Below are positions 12,609 to 22,926 of a stretch of DNA of 64,000 bases, one piece after another. Position 1 is the stretch's first letter. Each line of letters opens with the position of its first letter. Under the pieces are notes generated by a model. It was given only the letters and a program-made list of their open reading frames with translations, was not told the origin of the DNA and searched no databases. Both the position numbers and the translations under genes were made by a program. The stretch comes from Sindora glabra (taxonomy: Eukaryota; Streptophyta; Magnoliopsida; Fabales; Fabaceae): assembly GCA_020226215.1 (NCBI GenBank), contig CM035231.1, forward strand, positions 49,566,876-49,630,875, read 5' to 3'.

Positions 12609-12642
12609 TTACTACTTATATATGTACTTTGATTCTAATAAT

Positions 12643-12654
12643 TGGTATCAAAGC
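12643..12654 (+). other. Copia-2 primer-binding site (tRNA-iMet type)
   Basis: TGGTATCAAAGC directly after the 5' LTR. It differs by one base from the canonical plant copia site TGGTATCAGAGC, complementary to initiator methionine tRNA, where minus-strand DNA synthesis starts. Confidence 0.8.
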
Positions 12655-15094
12655 TAAGTTTTATTGTTAAAATTATTTTGTAATTTGTATTGATTAGTTT
12701 TATTGCCTGTGGTTATTATAACTACTTATTTTTGTTGTAGTTGTTTATATGAAGGTATATTCATAAGTCATTAACTATTATTGCAATAGGATAGAGAGTA
12801 GTTTCAAAACCATTGCTAAATTGAGTTCAATAAGTTATTCATTATGGGAAACCATAATGAAAGTTTACCTTTATTATAAAGATTTATACCAACCAGTGAA
12901 AGGTTATGCAGCTAAGCAAAGAAAATTTTCAGAAGAAGAATGAAAGATAATAAAGAAGAAAACACTAGTTACTATACATTAATGTGTAAATGTCTTAATT
13001 TACAATCAAATTTTTAAAGAAATTGATCCACACATTCTTTTGAAAAATCTTGAAAATATGTACTAGAAAAAGAATGCCTAAAGAAGAGTTTTCTCATTAC
13101 CTATGAATCTGAAAAAAAATAAAAGGGATAGTTAGTTATAAAGCACTTGAATGATTTTGAAGGCTAAACAATATAACTTTCATTTGTAGGACAAGGCATG
13201 GATGATAACATGTAACCTATAATAGTTTTAAGATCTACTCCTAAATCATGGAGTTCTTTAGTAATCTCATTAACTAACTTAGCACTTTGTAGAAAAGTGA
13301 CAATGATAGTGAAAAATGGGTTGTTTAATGTAGAAAATATTTTAAAGGATATAATTGGTAATTACACATAAGCCCTTATTACACAAAATAAGGTTGGCTT
13401 CAAAATAAAGAATAAAGGAAAATCCAAATCTAGAAGAAGATCCAAGTTTAAAAGCAAATTCAAATGTTATCATTATTAGAAGCTTGGACACATAAAAAGA
13501 GATTGTAGACTTTTAAAGTAAGAGAATGAAAAGAAAAAGGGAAATGATAGTATAATTACCATGACCTCCACTAATAATAATAGAGGCATTCTATTATGTA
13601 ATTATGAAAAAGAATGTTACCATCTGATAAGATTTAGAGTTGAATGGATAGTAGATTTTGGTGCCTCATATTAATATGTTCCAAAAAGTGAATACTTCAC
13701 ATCCAATATAACTAAAAGCCTTTAATCTATCAACATGGCAAATAAAAGCATTTAGTAGATTATGGGAATTAGTAATATTTGTATGTAGATAGAAACTAGT
13801 TATACAATAATATTGAAAGATGTGAGGCATGTTCTTGATTAACAACTGAATCTACTTTTTGTGAGCACTTTGGATAAAGAAGGATATTAGCATTTTATGG
13901 CAAAGGTATATGAAAACTTATCAAAAGATCTTTAGTGATAGTAAAGGGAATGATGTGTTGCTTATTATATAAAACTCAATTGAAGATAAGTGAAGGTCAA
14001 CTAAATGCAATAAAAAATGATATGTTACCAAACTTATCTTTATTACATATGGTAATATGGAATTCAACTATCGATTATAAGATCTAAAGAAAAGAATGGT
14101 TGTCATGAGTAAAGATATTGTATTCTTTAAGTATTAAGGAAAAAAATGAAAGAACTATAAAAGCTTTTAATAGAGGAATAGATAATTAAACATCATTAAC
14201 TGCTCCATTTGAATGTAATAGTGATGAAAGAGAAATGAAGGAATTAGAACATGAGGTGAATGAAAAAGAGTTTAGATAAAACAACCTAGTGTAGACAGAG
14301 GTAACATTACAATTGGAAGTGTTGAGCAAAAGAAGCAAACCTAAAAAGTGGAACCTTAGTTAAGAAGGTTCACCAAAAGAAACCTACCATTTACAAGGTA
14401 TTCTAGTTTCAAGTATATCTTAGTTACTAAAGAGGAGCAGCTAAAAAGCTTTTAGAAAGTTCAATTTAATAATAATAAAACTCACGGATCAAAGTTATGT
14501 AAGAAGAAATAGAATTATTTCATAAAAATAATATTTATAAATTGGTGGAATTTCCTAAAAGAAGAAAAATACTAAAAATTTTAAATTAAAGAGAGATGAT
14601 GACAAATTGTTAAAGTACTAAGCTTGACTAATGGCAAAAAACTTTGGTCAAAAGCAAGGAATTGATTTTGATGAAAATTTTCCAATTCGAGTTGTACTAG
14701 GGCTATCAACTGTTGGTTGCCATTTACAAAATAGTTCTAAAAACTAATTTAGTTAGGGAATGGGCTTTTAAAAAAAATTATTCTTTTGGAATCTCCAACT
14801 AACTTTTTCTAAAATACAATATAATGGAAATAAATTGTATCAAATACTTATATATATATATTATGAAGATTAACTAGTGTTGTTAAAGAAGATGCCAACA
14901 CAAAATTTTTAGACTACTACCCACAAGATCTTCCAAACTATGTCTTAAGGATGAACATACAAGATGTGAGCCTTTAAATACAATACAGGAAGAACAAAAG
15001 ATTATTAGAACTGATAAATTCAAATTTAAGCATCAAGAACAATTTATAAAATAAATTGTTCACTTATTTTTTAAATTTCTCTTTGAAATTTGAT

Positions 15095-15385
15095 AAAGTT
15101 CCAATAAGTCTAAAACTCTTTGTAGAAAACTAGAACCTTAAAGTTTTGATATATCTAAAACTCTTTCCAAGTTCCCTATTAAAATTGGAATCCTTGAGGT
15201 TCAATAGATTTAAAACTCATTCCATATTCATATGAAAATTATAACTCAATCTAAAACTCTTTCAAGTTCTTTTGAAAATTGGAACCTTAAAGTTTTGATA
15301 AATTTAAAACTCTTTCTAAATTTCTTTGAAAATTAGTACCTTAGGGTTTTAATAGGTTTGAAATTCATTCCATATTTTCTCTATT
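15095..15385. repeat. About 55-bp degenerate tandem repeats
   Basis: Five to six units begin 'taaaactctttc' or similar, followed by 'gaaaattggaaccttaaagt' variants. They lie within the 2.3-kb insertion. Confidence 0.7.
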
Positions 15386-15477
15386 ATCTAGAAACTAGAA
15401 TCCTAAAATCTTATTTATAGAGGAGGGTTAGGACAAGAAATTGCATCGTTATTATTTCAAAATATCCTCACTTATAA

Positions 15478-15700
15478 TATCACGTTGAGGCTCATAACAT
15501 CTTATTAAAGTCAGTAATGTTACATCAAGCTCATAATGGCTCATTAAGGCCAATATTTCTCATTAAGGTTCATAATGTATCACTAAGATTCATGGTGGTT
15601 CATTAAGGTTCATGATGCATAAGAAAGATTCATGATGGTTTACTAAGATCAATAAATCTCATTAGGGCACATAATGCATCATTAGGATTCATGATTTTCA
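15478..15700. repeat. Short degenerate repeats (cattaaggttcataatg-type)
   Basis: Roughly eight loosely spaced copies of 'cattaaggttcataatg' and variants follow the 55-bp repeats in the same insertion. Unit length varies from about 20 to 35 bp. Confidence 0.65.
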
Positions 15701-18333
15701 TATTTTAAATATTCTTAATTAGATATTTCCTATTCAAAAATATATTTTCAATTAATATTTGAAGTATATTTAATTATTACAAACTTATTTATTAAATATT
15801 TATAATTTGGAAAATATCTCTAATAAATATTTAAGAAAACAAATATGATCTCTATCATATCACTGATATGATTTTATTTAATAAATTGAATAATCTAAAT
15901 CATATTTCATATGATTTAATCCAAATCATATCTTTGACTTTCAAATAGTTATCTAGAAGAATGTTCTAGAAATTAGTATTTCTAAAAACTAACTCTCATT
16001 ATCTAACTATATTGAGCCATATGCATGGACCCAATGACTAGGTCAAGCATATATTTTCATATATTAGTCTAATAATCTTTTCTTAACTAGCTTAATCCAA
16101 TAGCTGTATGTATAGGACCTTGAGCTAGTCTAAAGATTTTATAGATACATATATAATTGGCTTCAATTAAATGCTTTGATTATTTAGTTTTGATAATCCT
16201 TTCACTATGGAATTAAAGCTACACTCTAATTATATATGCTTTTGTTTAGATAAAAATCCAAATAACCTAGCAATTTTCTTAAACTATATTCCAATGCCAC
16301 ATTAATTCTTTGCTTACACCATTTTATATAATGTTCAATTAAATTAATAAAATTTATTTAATTTATCTTAATACTTATTGATTTCTTTAGTGATCATCAA
16401 TTTGTTTTCTTTTAATTTAATTAGAATTTACATGCTTAGGCTCAAGACTTATAATTAAGTATTGAAATCCACAAAGATTATTATATCATCAAATTCTATA
16501 TTGCCATATCATAATTATATTTTTAACAAATATATCAACACTAAATTATAGAGTATATTGACCTACAATTGAATTTTACTCATTTGCAATTCAAATGTGA
16601 TTATATCTATAAGAGTATAATTATTTATAATTGAGGATTTAGAATAAGGTAAATTAATACCTATAAAATTCTATTTATCTTGATAATTGTCATATGGATT
16701 TCATTTATGATCCTATTCAATATATCAAGTATATTTGTAAATTTTATATAATCAAGACAAATTATATATTTCAAAATTTACAACAGCATTAATAAAGTGC
16801 CCAACTTTATTAATATATTGTAAATAATAATTTTTATTAATTGTAAATAACTTGTATTTTATAACTTCTGTGAATCCATATTATGATTATATGAGTACAT
16901 ATTATACAATTAATTGGACCTTTTTTTAATTTTTATGCAAAATAAATATTTAAAATATAGTTATAATTATTTTTATTAAAAATCAAATAACTCACAAAAG
17001 CTAACTACTTTTATGAGTTCATTCCTAACAAACTAGTATGAATCTTGAACTAGAGCAACTTAATGTAAAGATCGTATTTCTTTATAGTGATTTAGAAGAA
17101 GAAATCTATATGGAACAACCATAAATATTTATTAAAAAAAGGGCTAGCGGATGGTCTATAATCTATAAATTAAATCTATATAGATTGGAGCAAACTCTTT
17201 AGCAATGGTATAAGAAATTTGATTCATTTATATTGAGTCATGGATATACTAAGATTGATGCAAATCATTGTATATACGTGAAATACTTTTCAAGTAACAA
17301 ATTCATTATCCTTTTGTTATATGTAGATGATACATTAATGGTGGGGCATGATTTAAAAATGATTGGTGATCTAAAAAAGGAATTATCAAAATCTTTCAAT
17401 ATGAAGAATTTAAGCCTTACAAGGGAAATTTTAAGAATGTAGCTTTTGTGAGATAGGAAAGTTAAAAAGCTTTAGTTGTTATAAGAAAAATATGCTAAGT
17501 GGGTTCTAAAAACATATGCCATAAAGAATGCTAAGGTAGTAAGTATGCCATTGGCTAATCATTTCAAACTTAGCAAAAGAAGCTTCCCAAATAGGCAAGA
17601 AGAAAAAGAAGCTATTTCAACAATTTCATACTCCTCTACAATTAGGAGTTTAATGTACACAATTATGCGTACTCAACCATATATTACCTATGTAGTTGGA
17701 GTAGTTAACAAGTTTTTCTCAAATTTGGGTAAAGATCAATGAGAAACTATTAAATGGATCATAAAATACATTCAAGGTAGTTCCAAAATGCATTTAGGTT
17801 TTGAAGGAATAGAGCAAATATTGGAAGACTACATAAATACAAATATAACAGGATAGTTGAATAGTAGAAAATTTACTTCATAATATCTATTTACTTTCAT
17901 AAGGGAGCTATATTATGGCAATTTAAGCTACAAAGTATATTATCTTTATCTACAATTAAGGCCGAATATATTGCAATAGTTGAAGAGGAAAAGAAATGCT
18001 TTCATTGCAAAGTTTTCTTCAATAACTGGGAATTAAGCAAAATTGATTCATAATTTATTGTGATAGTCAAAATCCTTTAGACTTGAGTAATAATGCCATG
18101 TATCATTCTCACACAAAGTATTGACATAAGGCATAATTGGTTGCATAAGGCATTAAAACAAAAATTGTTACATGTTGAAAAAGATTCTTATAATAAATAA
18201 AAATGTTGTTGACATGTTGACAAAAGTAATTATTTATGAAAAGTTCAAGTTATGTGTCAAGATGGCTGGCATGGACTATAAATGATCATTGTTAAAGTTG
18301 ATTTTCCTTTAATTATAGGTTAGAGGGGAGAAT

Positions 18334-19008
18334 TGTAAAAGTCCAATTCATATATATTTTACAAAAGCTCAATGCGTGAAGTATTAAAAAGATAAAAATA
18401 AAAAATAAAAGCCTACAAAACATGCTATCTTGCGAAGCAAGAAAGTGGTCTTGCCTTGCAAGTTACTCATGCAAGTGAGAATGATTATTTTAATCACAAA
18501 CTTACCAAGAAAGTTGGCAATGGCTATATAAATAGAGCTCTATTTCTCAAATTAAGACAAAACCACACTAGGGAAGAAATAGTGAGCGAGAGTTTACATT
18601 TTGAGAGAAAAAGAAATAGTTCCTATTATTTTTTTAATAGTTAGCTAGGAGTACTGCAATAGGTAAAGTGTGAGAGAGCTATGTTCCTTTAAATTGAAAG
18701 CATTAGAGTTAGCTAGGAGTACTGCAATAGGTAAAGTGTGAGAGAGCTATGTTCCTTTAAATTGAAAGCATTAGAGTGATAAAAGTATGAGAATTGACTT
18801 ACAAATCATGGAGAGAGAATATTGAGTATGAGTAAATTACTGCAATATTTTTTATATTAATTTTATCACATAATAAATATTTTTAAAATTTATCCCTTGA
18901 TTTTTTCCTCTAGAATAAAAAAGGATTTTGTACATTAAATTCTGAGCGTCAATTCTTCTTCTTTAATTCTTTTTTTTTTTTGCTTATATATATATATATT
19001 CTAATCCC
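18334..19008 (+). mobile_element. Copia-2 3' LTR
   Basis: Follows the polypurine tract 'agaggggaga' (about 18322-18331) and matches the 5' LTR at 12023-12640. It contains a TATA-like 'ctatataaatagagctc' near 18523 and an exact 68-bp duplication. Its end is placed by comparison with the 5' LTR end before the primer-binding site. No convincing target duplication was found. Confidence 0.72.
18641..18776. repeat. Exact 68-bp tandem duplication in Copia-2 3' LTR
   Basis: The unit starting 'ttagctaggagtactgcaat' occurs at 18641-18708 and 18709-18776 with no differences that I can see. The other LTR has one copy, so the duplication is recent, or is an assembly artefact. Confidence 0.92.
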
Positions 19009-19578
19009 AAAACGCTTCACCTCTTTTTCTCTATATTATTATAAATAATGCGTCACATGCTCTATTTTCCAACGTTTTTGTCTTTTTATTCTCTTCCAAC
19101 TCTCATGTATCGATGTTGTTTATAAGATACTTTGACATACTACTGTAACAATACACCAGTAAATTCAAAGATATATATTTATTGATTTATATAATACTAT
19201 ACAAATTAAATAAAATTTAATAATTTTAAAATAATAATATTTAATAAGATAATATATTATAATCTTCACCTTCTTATATTACGAAACTTTTGTCCTTCAG
19301 TTTTTACTTCGTCTTGAGAAGGAAGGGTCTCTCTTTTTGTAGCCACCAAACTAGGACAGCAAAAAATACCGGAACGTCCGATATAAATGTTTAATGAGGG
19401 TGATGTCATTCTCTTCATTGATTACTTCGTGACACATGACGCACGAAATATTGACTCCAGTCGGAGTAGACTCGGCCCCGATGCAACGATTTCGTACTGC
19501 CAGTCCTGAAAACGTATGAACCACGATTGGCCTTGCCATGTACAACCCACGGACATAGATACGGCTCTGGTCGGAGCT
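19009..19578. other. Intergenic flank of MULE-B, with base-balanced unique stretch
   Basis: 19009-19340 is ordinary AT-rich DNA. From about 19340 to 19578 base composition becomes balanced and the sequence looks unique, with short overlapping minus-strand frames (for example 19351-19584) that I do not recognise. It would continue into 42168 in the pre-insertion chromosome. It could be part of an old gene or another element. No function is assigned. Confidence 0.45.
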
Positions 19579-19588
19579 TAACATTTAT
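19579..19588. repeat. MULE-B target-site duplication, left
   Basis: TAACATTTAT, identical to 42158-42167. MULEs usually make 9-bp duplications; the tenth base may be a chance match. Confidence 0.88.
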
Positions 19589-19702
19589 GGATTTCTGACC
19601 AAAATACTGCCGTTTAAAAAAATATTTCCTCATATCCTGCGCTGAAAATAGTATTTTTTAAAATATTTAAAGTTATTTCTTTTAAAAATTTTGACTCATC
19701 AC
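19589..19702. repeat. MULE-B left terminal inverted repeat
   Basis: Aligns with the reverse complement of 42042-42157 over about 114 bp, ending at GTGATGAGTCAAA-type sequence. Internally it shows the three about 30-bp units described for the right TIR. Confidence 0.85.
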
Positions 19703-19730
19703 AGTGGGGGAGGCCCGTGATTAGTCTGTC

Positions 19731-19739
19731 CAGTCAAGG
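19731..19739. repeat. MULE-A target-site duplication, left (imperfect)
   Basis: CAGTCAAGG, against CAATTAAGG at 31007-31015. 7 of 9 match and both differences are transitions. Confidence 0.6.
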
Positions 19740-19826
19740 GGCACAATTACCCAAATGTTCCAACGGGAAAAAAAAATTATCCAGATGCTTTATCGTTAAA
19801 AATATTTACCCAAATGCTTAAAGTTT
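19740..19826. repeat. MULE-A left terminal inverted repeat
   Basis: Reverse complement aligns with 30919-31006. It consists of about three iterated units carrying 'acccaaatg', 'atccagatgctt' and 'acccaaatgctta', separated by A-rich spacers. Confidence 0.86.
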
Positions 19827-19859
19827 GACGGATGATGTGGGCCACAGTTGCCGTGTCAG

Positions 19860-20210
19860 CCAACCGAGACACGTGGCGAACATGCGCGAGAGGGAGTGTT
19901 AGCGGGAATGACACGTGGCGGGATGGTGGCCGCTCTTGGGGGCCAAGTGGGACCCGGCTGATGCGTGGCGGGTGTGCAAGGATCACAAACTCTGGTGGTC
20001 CGTGATCAGGCCTGATCACGTTGGGCCAGACGACGTGATCAGACCTGATCACGGTCTGCCACAGTCCGTGACCCACCTGCACTCCCCAACGCGCCACGTG
20101 TCAACTTAGCGCTCCCTGGGCGTCGTGGTGCTGCCACGTGGCACATCCAGACGCTGCCACGTGGCAATACTGTTTGCACATGAAATGAAGTTCAACTATA
20201 AATCTCCTCC
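19860..20210 (+). promoter_or_regulatory. MULE-A transposase promoter: G-box cluster, palindromes and TATA box
   Basis: A GC-rich block in otherwise AT-rich DNA. Five CACGTG G-boxes, mostly CACGTGGC or GCCACGTG (the ABA-response/bZIP core), lie at 19870, 19912, 20095, 20135 and 20158. A perfect 20-bp palindrome CGTGATCAGGCCTGATCACG sits at 20001-20020, and a near-copy with one change at 20034-20053. A TATAAAT box is at 20197-20203, putting the likely transcription start near 20230. MULE-B has the equivalent block ahead of its transposase. Binding by bZIP/bHLH factors is inferred from motifs only. Confidence 0.62.
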
Positions 20211-20229
20211 TGGGCAGCAATTCACAAAC

Positions 20230-22890
20230 CTAAACTTCACTTCTAAAATTTCCCTCTGAAATTGGATTTCTCTCCACCAGCAAGCAAGTTCAGCAGCAAT
20301 TTGAGGAGTTCGGTTTACAAATAAGATTTTTTTTTAAAAAGTCATTATTTTAAGTAGTACTTAGGACTTTTAAATCTTGTAAAATTGTAATAAATATTTA
20401 GTATTGTAATGTTTAGAACAGTTTACTCATTATAACTGACATTAATATTGATCATTGTAAATAAATTATTTATACATCGTGTATATTGTATGCTAAAATA
20501 ATTTATATTATTTTAATATTCCTCTTTGCTTGTGTATATTATTTCAATGTGTTTATGTTAGTTAATTTTTTTAATTTTTTTTATCCGAGTGCAGCAATAC
20601 ATTGATGACCTGACTAGATTTTGCACAAATTATTAGGATTTTAATTTCTATGCTTGTTGGTTGGGCACTATTGAGATAAGGGAATAAAAATCGAAACTTT
20701 TATGTATGTGAGAAAAATATAATAAGATTCATAAATAATAAAATATTACTAAAAAATATTAAACAAGGGTAAAGTGTTACACTGTATGATTTTTATTTTT
20801 TGTTTCAGACCTTAAAACATAATTTACTTCATAAAATGTTTGAACCTCGACCCCAATCCCTGTAATGTTTTTTTATAGAAAATTAAATTTTATCCAAAGA
20901 ATTTTTTTTTGTAAAATTTTTTTTATGTTATCAGTATTTGTAAAAGTAGTTAAATTTTTTAAACATTTTAATTTGAGCATAACTTTGTCATTTTTTATTT
21001 TTTGTCAAAAAATATAATTTTGTAGAAAAATAATTTTAACTCATCAGACTACTTTGGAATAAATATATATAAGCTTATCAATATATTAAAGATAATGGAA
21101 TTTATTTAAAGTTCTTATAAGGAAAAAAATATTTTTTCAGAAAAATAGTTTTAACTCGTCAGACTTATTTGGAAAAAATATATTTTGGATTATCATTATA
21201 TTTAAAAATAATATATTTTGAAAGAAATGAATTTTTTGCTTGTCAATGTTTTTTTATTTTATTTTTTTTAAAATATTAAAATTTTTTAGGAAATTTTTTT
21301 TAACTAATTAGATTTTAGTGAAACAAACATATTTTTATTTATCAGTATGTTTAAAGAAGTAGATCTTTTGGTTGGAAAATTTTTTTAACTTACCAACCCT
21401 AAAACCTAATAGGATAAACTCTAAATCTATGAACACTAAATCATAACCCCTGAAACCCTCAAAGTCTCAAACCAAAAACTATAAAATCCTGACTCCGAAC
21501 CTCTAAAATCTATTCTTGTAGAAAATAATTTTAACTCATCACACTTTTTTTAGGAAAAAATGATTTTAGGTTATCAGTATATTTTTAACAAATAGAATTT
21601 TTATAAAAATTTAATTTTAACTTAGCAACCCTTTTTCTTAAAGAAATATTATTTTGTTGAAATTTTTTTTAAAGAAATTTAATTTCGTTGAAATTTAATT
21701 TCGTAGAATAATGATTTTAACTTATCAGACCTTTGTGGAAAAAAGTTATTTTAGCTTATCAATATATTTAAAAGTAATATTTTTTTAAAAAAATTTCTAT
21801 TTAGCTCATTAGACCCTTTTTTTGAAAGAAATATTTATTTAAAAAAGTCTACTTTATAAGAAAAATAATTCTTAGGGTTTAGGATTTTTTTAAGAAATAT
21901 ATATTTCAACTTATCAAACTTTTTAGGAAATTTTTTTAACTTATTGGATTTTCTTAAAAAAAAAAGACTAATTTCTATGTTATCAATGTATTTATAGATA
22001 ATTGAATTATTTATTTTGAAGATTAATTTAAGCTTAACTTTTTTTTTTTAAAAAAAAATTTAACTTAGCAAGCCTGTATGTAACAGACTTTGATTTAAAA
22101 AAGAATAATATTTACTTACCCTATCTTTAATTCAAAAAAAATTTAATTAGTTTGTACTTAAATTTAGCCATTATAATTCAGGGTTTAGGGTTCTCTTTTT
22201 TATGTATTATAATTTTTATATTTAATTTAATTTTATTTGCCTTTTACTTAATTTTTTTATATATTTAGTGTTGTGTAAACCACAATTAGTGTTATTAAAA
22301 TTAGTAAATATCATAAAGTCTTTAGAATAAAAATATAGTTCCAATAAATATCATAATTTTTAGTCTTTCTTTTATATTTAAAAAATAGAAATAAATAATT
22401 TTTAAATATTTTGATTTTTTGAATAATTTTTACTGCTGAGATGTATTGTTGGGTAAGTGTTAATAGTACTATTAAGTGAGAATCAACTCATGTTATGACA
22501 ATCACAACCCCATAAAATCATATTTTGATAAACACAAAATATGAAGTGAACATAGGGTTTGAGAAAACACAAACATTTAATAATTAGATTGTACAGATCA
22601 ACAACCCCACAAACTAAACGAACATAACTATATATATAGTGTTTAGGCTTATTTTATCTCTTCCTAAAATAATTAAAGAGGTGCTTTTTCTACTGCATAA
22701 AAAATTTACAAAAGTCAAGAGTCCTCTAAGTAAAAAAATTTACATATGTGTTTGAATGTAGCATTGCAGGATGTTAATCATTATTGATAGTGATTATAAT
22801 ATTACGGGTTTATATGTAGTAATAGTGGTATAAAATTGTCTCCATAATTATGATACATATTACAATAATTTTTGAAAAATTTCTTTCAGG
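20230..22890 (+). other. MULE-A leader region, probably a long 5'-UTR intron
   Basis: About 2.6 kb of T-rich DNA without open frames. It ends in a pyrimidine-rich acceptor-like 'tttctttcag' at about 22880-22889, just before the transposase start. Degenerate phrases such as 'aacttatcagac' recur through 21030-21920. An intron in the leader is inferred; the donor was not fixed. Confidence 0.45.
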
Positions 22891-22926
22891 GGGTGACCCT
22901 TGATTCGGATTACGGTTCAAATCAGA

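Larger units (their letters stand above)
12023..12640 (+). mobile_element. Copia-2 5' LTR
   Basis: Aligns along most of its length with 18334-19008. Shared blocks include 'aatgattattttaatcaca', 'gaagaaatagtgagc', 'gagtttacattttg' and 'ttttatcacata'. It is followed immediately by the primer-binding site. It contains a 'ctttataaataaagctcc' TATA-like box and two microsatellites that expanded within it: (CA)n/(TA)n at 12038-12074 and (ATT)n at 12566-12608. The exact first base is uncertain by some tens of bases because the 5' 50 bp are simple repeat. Confidence 0.75.
14713..17033. mobile_element. 2.3-kb insertion (probable solo LTR) splitting Copia-2 reverse transcriptase
   Basis: Copia-3 runs uninterrupted through the homologous position (about 60446), so this stretch was added after Copia-2 inserted. 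It begins TGTTGG and ends CCTAACA, consistent with LTR termini. It has no coding sequence and carries two blocks of internal tandem repeats. Flanks ('tcaac' and 'aaact') give no clear 5-bp target duplication. A long solo LTR is my preferred reading; a non-autonomous element of another kind is possible. Confidence 0.6.
12655..18333 (+). pseudogene. Copia-2 internal region (gag-pol, broken, integrase core missing)
   Basis: Order seen: gag (12840-13560) with a zinc knuckle at 13457-13510 in which the second Cys is Tyr; protease near 13640-13670 ('WIVDFGAS', Asp kept, Ser changed to Phe); GAG-pre-integrase remnant near 13990-14040. It then jumps straight to the post-integrase segment near 14085-14130, so the HHCC and DDE core (normally about 1 kb) is absent. 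Next come a linker and the start of reverse transcriptase at about 14630-14712, interrupted by a 2.3-kb insertion. The reverse transcriptase resumes at 17034 with 'YVDD' at about 17322 and an RNase H remnant to about 18230. A polypurine tract 'agaggggaga' lies just before the 3' LTR. Many stops. Confidence 0.78.

Noticed and set aside
15095..15700. Possible CRISPR-like repeat array
   Set aside because: The repeats are degenerate, directly adjacent without unique spacers, and sit inside a plant retrotransposon; this is a tandem repeat.
19777..20109. Open frames of 64 and 106 codons on both strands
   Set aside because: They lie in the MULE-A promoter and TIR. The 'codons' are repeated G-box and GTGATCA motifs.
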